Positions 11,588 through 23,563 of a stretch of 64,000 bases of DNA are shown one piece after another. The DNA is taken from the NCBI GenBank assembly GCA_033439265.1, contig JAVTVX010000012.1, positions 237,001 through 301,000 on the forward strand, in the 5' to 3' direction. Under the pieces are notes generated by a model. That model was not told where the DNA came from and did no database searches. It was given only the letters and a program-made list of their open reading frames with translations. Source of the DNA: Dillenia suffruticosa (lineage: Eukaryota > Streptophyta > Magnoliopsida > Dilleniales > Dilleniaceae). Every line of letters begins with the position of its first letter. Positions within the stretch are counted from its first letter, which is position 1. The position numbers and the translations under genes are program-made.

Positions 11588-14400
11588 CTATGTGTGTGTG
11601 TGTGTTTGTGTTGTGTGCGCGCTCGCACGCTCGATTGAAGACAAGTTATTGTTTTCGGCTAACAGAATGTCACCTACATATAAGAATATGTTCATAAAAG
11701 AGTTATCAACATATATCAGATAGACACAATAATTCTCCTCGATTATTATAAAATCATATGATATTACATTCTCGTGAAATCTCAGATACCACCGTCTAGA
11801 TAAGTGTTGAAGGCCGTATGTCAATTTTCAAAGCCAATTGACATTATCCATCTGATTTATTAGAACGAATCCAGAGGGATGCTCTATGTAGCTCGCCTCA
11901 TCCAGACTTCTATTACGGAAAGTGAATTTTACGTTTATCTGGTATGACTCCAGATTCATATTCGTGACAATCGCTAAAATATGAACGGATTGAGATAAAT
12001 TAGACTATGACAGATCTGATAGTCCAAACCCCTCAGTTTAAGTGTAACAATTGGTTACTAGACGGGTCATATACCTCTCCATCAATCCGTTAATCTTTCT
12101 TTTGACTTTAACAACTTACTTGTTTCCAATTGTACTTTTGTCTTTAGACAAATCAACTAAATCCCAAATTTCGTTGATTCTCATCAACTTATTTTTTTCA
12201 TCAATGGCTTTCAACAAATGGTTTTCTATAAAACCCTCGAGAGTATTTTGAACCGTTTTGGATTTCTTATCATCCTCTAGAGTCACAATGAGGGGCTCAC
12301 CCTCAATCGAGAAACAACGTTTAAGTACGCATTCTCGATACTCTTATGAGAAGAGAAAAAATCTTGACCTTTTGATGGATCGCTCCCATTAGGACCAAGA
12401 TCCGTAGTAGATTCTTGTATCCCGTCGCTGGACTCTCCGAGCCACTGGGCTCATTTATCTCATATAAGGTAACCTCCAGGTTGATTTCATCTCTCGAAGG
12501 AAAATCATTCCCAATAAATATGGTTTCACGAGACTCAATCTCGATAATAGTGTTGTTTGTATGTTTACTTAAAAACACATACTTTCTTCCAGGCCTAGTT
12601 TATCGTGTGGATGTGAGAAATCATAGTACAACCTCATAATCTCAAGTGGCTAAGGTCAGGTTATCTCTATGTCCAAAGTTCATGTGGGGTACTGATTATG
12701 GACTTTAATAAGACATAATTGAGAATGTAGACAGCAGTCAATAAAACATCTCCCCAATGGAAGACAGACATATTGATCTGTGTCATCATAAACCTCACTA
12801 TTTCCAACAAAATCTTATTTCTTATCTCGGTTATTCCGTTCTATTGAGAAATAGTAGGAATAGTTAGTAATCTCGTGATACTTTTCTCGAAACAGAGCTC
12901 TCTAGGTAGTTTAAACGAAGACTCGCGCCATCGATCGATTTTACGAATTTTCACTCTCAAGTTTAACTGATTTTCAATCTTGTTAATAAATCTTCTGAAG
13001 CATTCTAATACCGTAGATTTGTACGAAATCAGATAGACAAACCAAAACGTGATGAACATCATAACGTACACAGATCCATTTCAGACTCTCGTGCTCATAA
13101 GACCACAAATATCGGAGTAGTCCAACTGCAGTAAAGTCTTAGCTCTTATTGTATTGTCAAATGGTTTTCTTATCATTTTGCCGACTAGGCAAAACTCGCA
13201 TACGGACAACTCGAATCTAGTTAGCTGGTTCAACAAACCACTTACTACTAATCGATCCATCGTCTCTTGCCTTATGTGTCTAAGTCTAATATGCTACTTA
13301 TTTACATCATCATTTATGCAATTAGATGTAAAGGAAATAAAAGAATGACAACGAAACCATTAGAAAAAATAGCACTCAGTGCATACTATCCATCATGGAT
13401 CAAAACCAGAACAAATAAAAAAGACTGTCGTATTTAATAAAACAGGTTCCGTCGAATAATCGGAGTATAAAGAATTTCATAGCAAGTGTCGATCCCTCTG
13501 ATGACAACAAATACTCTGTTCTTGATATAAATCCTATTAATTTGAGAATTCACTTGACGGAACTCTATTTACACGCTCTTGTCTCGAGTTACGTGGCTAG
13601 TGGCTCATGAGTTTACAATCCACAAAAGAAAGAAATCAACAAGTATCACAATATCAAGTCATGTAAAGAAGAAATATATTCTTTTCGCTCGTCACACTCA
13701 TAAATGAAATGACTAAATCTACTTCAAATGTAGCACTTCGCATTAGTGTTGTCAAAATCCTTTTTCTTGCGCTTTTGTATCTTGTCGTTTTCTCGAATGA
13801 TTTTTATTGTCTAGGTCTCGAGTCTTCTTCACATGTTTATGCTATTGGCTTGGTGCCATAGGAGTCCTTACTCGACTCCTTTGAATAACCATGACTCGAG
13901 TGCGGCTTATTACTCGAGTGCGGCTTACTCACCTCCAGGTGCTCCTCCTTGAGCTCACAATGCCTACTCACATCGGCGAGAGTACAAATACTCTTGTCAC
14001 GCGTGAGATAGGTTTTTATGAATTTTCAAGAATCAAGTAAAAGACTAGATCACATCCAATACTTAAATCTCATCCGAAATTACCTCGTCTGTATTCTTTA
14101 ACTCGGTAATCATACTCAACATTTATATTAAATATTGTATTATTGTATGATCAACCATTTTTTTCCGCATCTTCACATTAGGAGCTGAAAAAACATCACA
14201 ATACTCTTTTAGGTTGAGCCTAACCGACATATCCATAGGATATTGTTTATAGAACAAGATCAAGTCATCATGCATGTCACTGATAATTATTGCCCTAACT
14301 CGGCTGTTTTTTTCTTCCACGCATGATAAACCTCATTATCCCATCTATTCTGAGGTGCTGTATTCTTCCTAGGACCCACCTTCTTGTGTCTCAGAATCTC
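11588..14400 (-). mobile_element. Ty1/Copia retrotransposon fossil (gag to reverse transcriptase)
   Basis: In order on the minus strand, from high to low coordinates: a gag-like stretch (~14320-14120, AIIISDMHDDLILFYKQYP); a zinc-knuckle-like stretch near 13760-13720; integrase-like sequence (~13070-12850, VYLISYKSTVLECF, ENQL…KIRKIDR); a connector (~12580-12320); and a reverse transcriptase piece (~11824-11590, YGLQHLSRRWYLRFHE, IFLYVGDILLAEN), the Copia RT palm region. It is broken in many places and its 3' portion, RNase H and 3' LTR are absent. The lack of an LTR pair prevents age dating, but the number of interruptions makes it old. Confidence 0.75.
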
Positions 14401-14689
14401 AAATAAATTTTACTCATCAAGAATAAACTGAATTTATAAGTATGAAATCTTACAAATCATATAATTCATTTTACTCTCTTTGCAAAAATCTAATACGACA
14501 GCTCTCAATACAGTAAGAGAAACATTCGTGACTTAGTGATGATTATTCTCACATTTTGTGTATCCTCCAAATCAACAAGTCCAAAATAACTCGAGTGCAG
14601 ACTCCAAAGCGAGCGTATGAGTCAACGGACACCATACAATATAACTCGGAATCGCATTTTACCATTTGGATATGGATTCGATATACAAA

Positions 14690-16082
14690 AACCCAAAAAA
14701 ATTCACAATTATGGAGGTAGGACGCTCAGAAAATTAAAAAAAAATCCAATTTTAGACAACCTGACTTGCTGTCGGGGCCCACATGCGCCGCCACACGCTG
14801 GCAGCGCGTCTCCATGAGCTGGCAACCGCTCAACACATGCGCCAGATGCGCGGTGAGCCTCACACAAGCCGCCACGCTCCTGGCGTGGCTCAGTGCACGC
14901 TTGCCCACTCGTGGCGCGCTGACCCGTGTCACCCTGGTCGGAACACGGGTCGGGGTCTGACCCAACCAGGGTGGTACATGGGTCGGATTCAGGTTAGGGT
15001 CCGATCCGAACAGAACCAACAGACCTTTCACGCGCCTCACGTGTGCATGATTTCCACGCACCCACAGCTTACTTCATCACACGCCTCCTCGCTCGTGTTG
15101 TGCATGCGCCCGCGGGTTGGAGCTGTTCTTCCTCGCCCTACGGGTCCTGCAACCTGTCATTTAGACCCGGATTCTAGAAAACTCATTTCCGGTTATATTT
15201 TCGTCTGATTTTCGTTAGAAAAATGCAATTAAGTATCATCCAACCATCATTGTCTCAATTTTTGTTAGATTTAGGCTATAATCTCGGTAAATCAAACATT
15301 CGAAGTTTCGGTCCTTCACGGCCATTATTAAAACTCTGTTTTCCGGTATTCACAATTCACAATTTATATGTCTAAATGTAGATCTAAGCATGAGGAACAC
15401 GCATAAACCATTTACATAGATCAAATTGCCCTCTAAAACGCTAGGTTTCAAGTTTCGGGTACCATTTAGGGCCCGAAACTTTGGATTCAAATTTCATAGT
15501 CTTAAAGTGTTTCAAAAGTTAAGAAAAAAATTATTTTCGTGATCTACACATTATGTGCAATATCATGGTGTGACCGCATTCACAAAACTCATCCGTAATC
15601 CAAGTTTCAAATTTTTAACTTTATATTTTTATACCTAAAAATTCCGAAAAAAAATTTAATTAAATTCAACGAAAACTTTGATATTAATATTAGATTTAAT
15701 CGACACAGTATGTGTATGCGAAAGTATAGTAAAAAAATCGAAATTTTCGAGTTACCTCAATGTGTACGGTCGATCGCCAAAAATCCAATTGCGTCGCAAA
15801 AACCCTCGAACGGATCGCTCAGTCGGATGGTAATCACAAAGTCAAACTATCACCGCAGATCCACGATATCTCAAGTCTCAAGTCGAGTGACGGTAGTGAT
15901 ACCGAAAATTCCGTACACGGAATTTTTTCAAACCCTCATTATATTAGAAATGTATGTACTCTCTCAAGAAACCCTAGCCTCCATTATTATCCCAAAAATG
16001 ATCAAAATGCCCCTAAGCAGGCATATAACCAACACAATGAAAAGCAAGGGACCAGACCCGCTAAAGAAGAAAATTTTTTGAC
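14690..16082 (-). mobile_element. Possible 5' LTR/leader of the Copia fossil
   Basis: This non-coding stretch lies upstream (minus-strand sense) of the Copia gag remnant. At its far end (16082) the minus strand begins TGTCAAAAAATTTTCTTC, a plausible LTR start, and plus-strand base character changes just beyond. It includes a GC-rich island (14770-15170) unlike its surroundings. No second LTR copy is in the window to confirm it. Confidence 0.3.
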
Positions 16083-17490
16083 ACGCCTCTAGAACTACCA
16101 TTTGCTCCCTCTCCTTTGCAATTAAGTCCGGGTTTTCCTTTGGTGCATCGATTCTTTTTTTTTATACAATAATTTAAATTTGAAATCATTAAATTGAGAG
16201 AGGGAGAATTATATCTTTAAACTGTTACGGTGCACCACTTCTTCAGCTATCTAATATCCTCACTTCCTAGTTCCTATCACAAATTCTCATCACACGGCCA
16301 AACTTATGGTTGGACGACAATAATCATCACCATCTGCCGCTTCTTTCCAAACCCTCATTATTTTCCATCATCGCACATTAGCAAACATACTTTGAAGATT
16401 AAGTATGTTTTTATTGCTTACTATTTTTTTTCCCGACAGTGCACCTTAAATTCTACTAACTTATCTAAGTTTTTCGAGACATCCTTTTAAGTTAAAGTTT
16501 TGAAAATGGTTCAATATTGTTAAATTGCATTCTCAATTTGATCACATTTGCTTGATATATATATATATTTCGATAATGTGGTAAGCTTTCGATATAAAGT
16601 AAAATGTACATTGAGCAGTCATGTAATTTTACCGCAAATTCTTTACAATTTTAGGAAATTTTCTTTTAACAAAAAATACCAACATGGCGCCAGCTATTCG
16701 CACACAACCCTACTTTCATTTTAAAGTAAAATCGAGCTTACATTTATTTCCAAGTGATATTATAAAATGATAAAAGTGTAAAGAGTTATATTATTTAAAA
16801 CAAATGAATTAGAATTAAATAGAACAAACCTTACATGATAATTCATATATTTTAATCAATTATTATAAATAAATTTGTTTAAATTAGTCAAAATATATTG
16901 ATAATATGATTGAAAATTGATCATTAATACTGATGTGAGCTATCACATAAAATTTACATCATTTTGTATATAATTTATTGACCCATCTAGTATTATTTAA
17001 ATATAAATACACATTCAATAAGGAAATTAAAAAGAAAATGATAAGAAGGTGCATACTCATTCATTAATCAATTAAAGAGGTACATGTATGAATATGGCTA
17101 TCATCAAATTTGTCAATTAAAATAAACCAAATGTCGAGTTGCTTTCAATATTCTAGTGAAATACTACAGTGTTTGATGCATTAAAAGTGAAATATTTTTG
17201 AATTTTTTTAAAAAATGAAAGACTAAATCATGTCCCGGTAACTTAACATAGAGGAAAATTATGCACATAAATTTAAAAAAAAATTAAAAAATTTATAAAA
17301 GACAAACCAAAGACAGTATTATCAGACCAAAAGACACAATATCCCGAGACAAAGCAAAAATGCATAATATATGCATCTTGGTTTCTGTATTTTATCACCA
17401 AAACCGAAAACAGGCCCGAAGCAACCCGAACCCGAACCCGAACCCGCATAAAATTTCAAAAAGGGCACACGACGCACGCGCCAACCCATC
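16083..17490. other. AT-rich intergenic DNA
   Basis: About 1.4 kb with (AT)n near 16556-16570 and homopolymer runs. No exon, RNA gene or clear element was recognised. The right end grades into the cyclin promoter, with a short array of CCCGAA units at 17425-17447. Confidence 0.5.
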
Positions 17491-17494
17491 ATTT

Positions 17495-17564
17495 TTACCG
17501 TTAGAGGAAAGAAAGTTTGGGCAAAAATGGGATGATCCAACACCCACATTTCACCAGCCGTTGG
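17495..17564 (-). promoter_or_regulatory. Two MSA (mitosis-specific activator) motifs upstream of the B2 cyclin
   Basis: On the minus strand, TCTAACGGTAA lies at 17505-17495 and CCAACGGCT at 17564-17556. Both contain the AACGG core of the MSA element bound by three-repeat MYB (MYB3R) factors, which drive G2/M genes such as B-type cyclins. They lie ~190-260 bases before the ATG at 17757, close to where the promoter should be. The motif match is seen; binding is inferred. Confidence 0.55.
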
Positions 17565-17756
17565 CGTTGAAATAAAAGGACCCGAATCGAAAAGCATTCG
17601 GCAGCTGACTTTAACCCGATATTTACGTCTCCCTTTGGAGCTCCTGCTCTTTTCTCAAGATTTCTAGGTTTTTTTTTTTTTTTAATTTTTTTTTTCTTTT
17701 GTGGGTCTGTGGAAAAGAAGGTCTTTAGTTCTTCTTCTTCCTTCAATTTACGGAAA

Positions 17757-20752
17757 ATGGTTGGAGCTGATGAGAACAATTCTGCTTTGGTTAGACCCAC
17801 GAATGTTCCAGGTAAAATAGTGCATGCCCTTTTCAATTTTCAGCTTGGATCGAACATATTTTTTTTTTCAAACTTCTGATTTACATCCGAGTTCTTCAAG
17901 TGAGTTTTTTGTTTCCCCAAAAATTATAATTTATTAGGTTTGAGTTATTACAGGTAAAATAAGATATTTTGTTTCAAATTTTAGGTTGAAATCCTAGTTT
18001 TTCCAGTGGGTTTTCTTCTCCTCTTTTCGCAAAAATTTTAATTTATTCGGTTTGACCGATGAAGGAGGATCAGAGATGGGTGGTAATGGAAAGGGAGTGC
18101 AATACATCAGACGCAACAGAAGAGCCCTGAGTGTAATTAGTCAAAATTTAGTGGGAGGTGCAGCATACCCGTGGGTGGAAATTGAGAAAAGAGGCTTGTC
18201 TGAGTAATTCCCCATACCCTAAAATTCCAGATCTAGGATTATGCATTCTTCTTTTGATGATTTTCCTCATGCCTGACCTTTTTTTTTTTTTTTGAATTTC
18301 TTTCAGGCAACATGAGATCTGTGACAAGATTCCATCCAATCGACCAGTCACTAGGTTTGAAAATGACCTCAACAATTTCAATTTTCAAAAATAATCTTTT
18401 GTAGGTTAATGCGTAGCTTTAGTTTGAGTTTTTCCCTGGTTTAATTCTAGGAGGTTTGCGGCACAAATAGCTGGTGTGCAGCAAACATGTGCTGAGGTAC
18501 TAGATTAGATCTTGGAAACCATCTTAGCTTTTTTAAAGTTTATGGTTTGGATCTTGATTTTTGACCCACAATCTTATTTTAAAGTTTATATATCTTTACA
18601 GGTAACTATGGTAACAAGGCCATCGATTTCAAAACCAAGTGATTTGGGAGAAAGTGCTTTTATCTATGTGGATGAAGAAGAAGGCAAGGCCGCAGCCAAG
18701 GACTTGCCTGTTCCCATGGCCTCGGAAGACACAGAAATAGTTCAAAACGAAGTGGATCAGATGGTGTGTATCTCTGAATTTCACACTTTAGAGTGGACTT
18801 TCTGTTTTCTAATTAAGGATTTTATGAACACCTAAAATTGTGTAGGAAGATGTTGAGATGGAGGATATTTTTGAGGAGCCTGTCATGGACATTGATGCCT
18901 GTGACATTAAAAACCCACTTGCTGTTGTTGACTATGTTGGAGATATTTATGCCCACTATAGGAAAATTGAGGTAACTTTACATGGATTTCAGCCTTTCTT
19001 ATTATTTAGAATTTCAGTACCATCATTGAGCACATTAGCATTTGTTTCGAGCATTAGAAATAATTTGAGCACTGTTAAAATGGATAAAATAAATTATGAA
19101 CAAATTAATCAGACCATAAAAATATTTATTCAAAATAAAGGTGGACTAGTAAACCTGTGACACTAATAAAGGCTTCTGTTCGTTCAGTCATTGTTACCGC
19201 TTATTGTTGTGATACTTATGTAACATCCAAATAATATGGAAAATTCTTTATTATAGAAATAGTTAATTATTTGAACTCTTCTGTTTTATGTGCAACAAAC
19301 CACATTTTGTTAATACATGATTAATGCCTATTATTGTGATACACATGTTGCATCCAGCTAATAAAGAAAACTCTTGTTTATGGAAATTATAATAATTTGA
19401 ACTCTTAGACTTTGTGTGCATGGAACACATGATTTAGAAAATTAAGTTTAGGGATTGTATTGATTGCTGGCAATTGAAAAGAGAAAAAGAAAAAAAGAAA
19501 AAAAAAAAAAAAAGAATGCACCAATTGCTGTCTATGTCTATTTTTCTCGTATTGTTATTTGCAGAGTTTGAGCTGTGTTGCACCGGATTATATGTCACAA
19601 CAAGAGGACATTAATGAGAGAATGAGGGCTATACTGATTGACTGGCTTATTGAGGTAAAAAGTGATTTACCTTCCAACCTTATTTTTGAAATCAGAAATA
19701 TGGGATATGTGTCAAATTAAGGTTGGTTTGGATTAATAGGTGCAATACAAATTTGACCTCATGAAGGAGACATTGTTTCTCACGGTTAACCTAATAGACA
19801 GATTTTTAGCAAGGCAAAATGTGCCAAGAAAGAAACTTCAATTGGTTGGTTTGGTGGCCATGCTTTTGGCGTGCAAATATGAGGAAGTCATTGTGCCCGT
19901 TATAGGGGATTTGATTCTCATATCAGACAAAGCGTACACAAGGAATGAAATTATTGATATGGTTAGAATTTCATTTCTACAAACTTTATTGTCATGAATC
20001 TCTATTTTAAGGAGAAACGAAAATATTCTAAATCCAATCTTTCTTTTTTCTGTGCCGATCAACAAAGGAAAGAACAATGCTCAACACTTTGCAGTTTAAC
20101 CTGTCCTCCGTCGCCACACCATACATTTTTATGAAAAGGTTCCTTAAGGCTGCTCAGTCTGACAAAAAGGTTGGTAGGATTTTCTGTCTTCGAATATGAG
20201 TTATCACTAGAATATCCAAACGTAGCCGGTCATTTGGGGTGTTAGTAGAATAGGCGAATTTTAACTTTCTGAAATGAGAATTACCTTGACATGATTCTGT
20301 CTTCAAATTATTACCTTTAAACAGCTAGAGATATTGTCATTGTTAATGATCGAGCTGTGTCTGGTTGAGTATGATATGCTCAAGTTTCCACCATCTCTCA
20401 TAGCCGCAGCTGCAATCTATGTTGCTCATTGTACTTTATACGGGTTCAAGCAATGGAGTCAGACCTGTGAGTGGTATAGCAGCTACTCGGAAGACCAAAT
20501 TCTGTAAGTCTTCTCAGCCAGTCCTCTCAGTTCAAATCACCCTTTTCGTTTGAGGTCTCGCACATTCTCAGATACTAATTTATTTGTTGTTTGCAAAATG
20601 ACAGGGACACCGCGAGATTGATTGTTGGATTTCACCAAAAGGCGGCAAATGGAAAACTAACTGGGGTGCATAGGAAGTATTGCTCACCAAAATTTGGTCG
20701 TGCATCAAAGATCGAACCGGCACACTTCTTATTAGAAGCCGCCCAACAATAA
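17757..20752 (+). CDS. CYCB2: G2/mitotic-specific cyclin B2 type
   Basis: Eleven exons: 17757-17811, 18065-18203, 18307-18354, 18451-18496, 18602-18763, 18846-18971, 19565-19654, 19740-19961, 20068-20169, 20325-20503, 20605-20752. The phases close to give ~438 residues. Mitotic cyclins activate CDKs at G2/M and are destroyed by the APC/C. The N-terminus [12 protein letters not shown] matches the B2 group. A destruction box, [10 protein letters not shown], sits at ~37-46 (R37, L40, N46). The cyclin N box starts [11 protein letters not shown] (~212-222) and continues with [14 protein letters not shown] and [12 protein letters not shown]. The cyclin C box is exon 9-11 ([29 protein letters not shown]). 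The normally conserved His after WL(I/V)EV is Gln here (VQYKF), and VVEDL reads VIGDL, two departures from the family norm. The exon 2 acceptor is an NAGNAG, so isoforms may differ by one residue. Two MSA motifs lie upstream. Confidence 0.93.
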
Positions 20753-21086
20753 TAGCTGTACAGCATTAATTTCACCAAATAAGTTAATTATTGGGGGATA
20801 AGAGGGAGATGGAAGACTCAGCAACCTAGGGTGTCGCCCCGGGGAAATTAAGTCGCTGAACTTCACATTTTGCTTTGCAGCCACAAGCTTTGTAGCTGTG
20901 GCCTCACCTTTTCATTTTGGAAATTACCTAAACTGTATTTCTTTTTACGCAAAGGGGTATAATAAATGAAAATGTGCATTGGTTTTTCCTTTTCCTTATA
21001 ATTAATATTTTCTTTTGGATTATTTATCTGCTCAAGTATTGTTTGCTTCGTGATGAATAGATTGCTCTGGTTGGATTCGTATATAT

Positions 21087-21503
21087 GTGGTGGTGGCTTG
21101 GTAAAAGACTAGTGGTACATAGCTCTATGCAGTTTCAAGAATATATAGCAGCCAAAAATAAGACCTGAGGATGTGTGTGCTTCGATATTTGGCAAGAAAA
21201 TGCAATGTAGAAACATGAAATAAGAACTGCCCACACCAAGCAGTCGGAAGAAAATTAGGAGAAAAATTTGCACGGGAGAATGACGACAACCATGCCGTGG
21301 TGGTGGCTTTGTGTAGTAGACTAGTGATGCATAGCTCTGTGCAGTTTCAAGTACAAAGCAGCCAAAAAATAAGACTATGAGGATGTGTGTGCCTCTATAT
21401 TTGGCAAGAAATTGCATTGTGGAAACATGAAATAAGAACTGTCCACACCATGCACTTGGAAAAAAGGATAAAAATTTGCATGGGAGAACGACGATTATCG
21501 TGT
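21087..21503 (+). repeat. ~208-bp tandem duplication downstream of the cyclin gene
   Basis: Two adjacent copies (about 21087-21296 and 21297-21503) both begin GTGGTGGTGGCTT. They share CATAGCTCT.TGCAGTTTCAAG, GAGGATGTGTGTGC, TATTTGGCAAGAAA, AACATGAAATAAGAACTG and GGGAGAA.GACGA, with scattered substitutions and small indels. Nothing coding is conserved between the copies. A minus-strand frame spans both but resembles no protein I know. Confidence 0.8.
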
Positions 21504-22621
21504 GGGAAGATTCAAAAATTGCAACAAGTGACATCCCGCTGGGTGAAATAACTTGACTTACCCGAGTCTCTTTCTCCTCTCTCTTCTCTTCTCGATCTTG
21601 ATCTCGTACGATCATGTGTCACACATAGATCTCTCTTTCTTGATCTCTTTTATGATCTTCAATCATATAAGCAAGGTATACATCAGTGGCAAGGATTTAA
21701 ATGAAAACTTTTGTTTGGCATTTCCAGAAAGATCACCTTTTTAGTTAGCGAAAACTATCTTTGTGCCATTTGTCCACGGATCCGAGTGGAACTGAACACG
21801 CTCTATTTCCCGTAGACCCACAGTGACAACTTAAATCAAATGTATAGCTGATCAATCCCCCCCCCCTTTCTCTCCCTCTTTCTTCTTCTTCTTCCTCTCT
21901 TTCAGTCGATTGTTTTCTCTTTCTCTTTCTCTTCTCATAGCTAACAAAGACAGAGGGAAGAGAGAGGAAGACCCAGAGAAAAAAGTGAGAGAGAGAGTTA
22001 GAGTTTGGCATTTGTTGCAGGTAAAGATAGAGAGAGGAGGGAAAGAAAGAGAGAGCAAAAGAGAGAGAGAATCACCTTTGAAGAAAGTGAGAGAAAAGTC
22101 GAAGAAAGATACGGAAAGAAACGAGGGGGGAGGAAGAGAGAGAGAGAGAGAGAGAGAGTGAGATGTGTAGTGTAGATCCCAAATGCAATTGACAGATTGA
22201 GGTGAAAGAGAGAGAGTGGTCGGATCAATAAATATGTCCAACAATCCCGCATCATCATTGCCAATCTGGTGTTGCACTCGAATAGATGACAGCCAACTGC
22301 CAAAGAAGGTTGGAGGAGAGAGGTTGGAGGAGAGAGTTACCATATTTTGGCATTGGGTTCTCCATTTTTGGCAAGGACAACAAGAAGAAGAATCTCAAGA
22401 TTTATCTAGCCCTTCAATTTTTCAGTTGAGTGAGATGGCAAAAGTGTATATAATATGGTCTCGGAGTTGATTCCCACTTCCCAGATTCGGTAACAAAAAT
22501 GTCTCATAACTGACCGCTCTACAAAATTCAAAATGAACTTCTATTTTCGGCTGTGTGGAGAAACCATGCACTAAATAGTATTGGAGTTTAACTATATAGA
22601 ATTCACTAAGAGCACACAGCT
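21504..22621. repeat. Low-complexity GA/CT intergenic stretch
   Basis: Long CT- and GA-rich tracts (about 21860-21940 and 21955-22215), with a pure (AG)n core around 22135-22160, dominate this gap. Apparent reading frames of 80-160 codons here are artefacts of the repeat (Ser/Leu or Arg/Glu only). No gene was supported. Confidence 0.6.
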
Positions 22622-22695
22622 GACCGCATAGCGCAGTGGATTAGCGCGTTTGACTTCGGATCAAAAGGTCGTGGGTTCGACTCCCACTGTGGTCG
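22622..22695 (+). tRNA. tRNA-Arg (anticodon TCG)
   Basis: A complete 74-nt cloverleaf. Acceptor GACCGCA (22622-22628) pairs with TGTGGTC (22688-22694), leaving discriminator G22695. The D arm is GCGC..AGTGGATTA..GCGC, the anticodon arm is TTTGA-CTTCGGA-TCAAA with anticodon TCG reading CGA arginine codons, and the T arm is GTGGG-TTCGACT-CCCAC. Internal promoter boxes A and B (GGTTCGACTCC) are intact and there is no intron. A short T run downstream (22718-22726) can serve as the RNA polymerase III terminator. Confidence 0.97.
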
Positions 22696-22718
22696 ACTGG
22701 TTGCTTTCATTTTCGATT

Positions 22719-22726
22719 TTTTTTTT
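22719..22726 (+). terminator. RNA polymerase III T-run after tRNA-Arg
   Basis: A run of eight or more T residues lies ~25 bases after the tRNA end, the first long T run downstream. Its role as a terminator is inferred. Confidence 0.5.
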
Positions 22727-23123
22727 CCGGAATCTGAGGCAACTCCCTCCGGGGTCGACTGCTTTTCATCTCACCCTATTTTCCTTTTTGGTGGAATCTT
22801 TTGAGTGGGTTAAAATTTCTAACTCAATACCCCCCCACCCACAATCCTTTGTTTTGCTAAATTCATACAACCACTACATTGTAATCAATAAACCTTTATT
22901 TGGATAAAAAATTTTTATTTAATATTATTTTATAGAAGAGTTAAATCTAATTTCAATATTTGATTTAGAAATGGGAAACTGAACTCTCCCTTGACCTATT
23001 ATACACTAAAATTGAAAAGTCATGCTTCACCTCACCTCTCAAGGATTTCTTTAGAAAGGGTGGGACTAGGAAGAATGAATATTTAATTTATGATAATACA
23101 GAATGAACATCAAAACAATCACG

Positions 23124-23200
23124 GACGAGAGAGAGAGAGAGAGAGAGTGAGTGAGAGAGTGAGAGAGTGAGAGAGTGAGAAAGTGAGAGAGAGAGATTGC
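23124..23200. repeat. GA/GAGT microsatellite
   Basis: (GA)n followed by GTGAGAGA repeats. It lies in the spacer between the tRNA and the phosphoserine aminotransferase promoter. Confidence 0.8.
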
Positions 23201-23408
23201 TCCATCAGAAAATTCAAAACATTTCCTAATATTCAGCGTGTAAGGATCACCAGCCCCACAAACCATAAACTAGTCCTATTTCCAACAGCGAAATCCAACT
23301 TGGTAACAGCTCTCAGCTTCCTTTCTTAAAAATAAATAATAATAAATAATAAATTTCTCGTGTCACAAGGCAAAAACAAGAAAGCATTAAAAATGTCGTA
23401 TAGCTCGA

Positions 23409-23455
23409 AACGACGTCGTTGCATTTGCCGTGCATTCATCCCTACCCTATATAAA
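23409..23455 (+). promoter_or_regulatory. Core promoter of the phosphoserine aminotransferase gene
   Basis: A TATA box (TATATAA, 23449-23455) lies about 110 bases before the chosen ATG. Thirty bases further upstream is a perfect 12-base palindrome, AACGACGTCGTT (23409-23420), with an ACGT core of the kind bound by bZIP factors. A CT microsatellite (23516-23541) follows in the 5' UTR. The motifs are seen; the binding factor is inferred. Confidence 0.6.
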
Positions 23456-23563
23456 CCCCACCAAAACTAGCACAAAGTGTCTTTACTCACTACCCCAAAC
23501 GCTTCCATTGAATATTCTCTCTCTCTCTCTCTCTCTCTCTGTGACACACACTTTCACGCGACA

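Noticed and set aside
14783-15208. 141-codon frame in the GC-rich island
   Set aside because: Open frames are expected by chance in GC-rich sequence; the other strand is open too and neither resembles a protein family.
17425-17447. Interstitial telomere-like repeat
   Set aside because: The CCCGAA units are not the plant CCCTAAA telomere repeat and number only about four.
21109-21615. 168-codon minus-strand frame over the tandem duplication
   Set aside because: Not preserved consistently between the two copies and resembles no known protein.
21852-22343. 163-codon minus-strand frame
   Set aside because: Translation of a CT/GA microsatellite; no conserved motif.
23477-23563. Upstream ATG extending phosphoserine aminotransferase by 29 residues
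   Set aside because: The extension is translated from a CT microsatellite just after the TATA box and lies in the 5' UTR.
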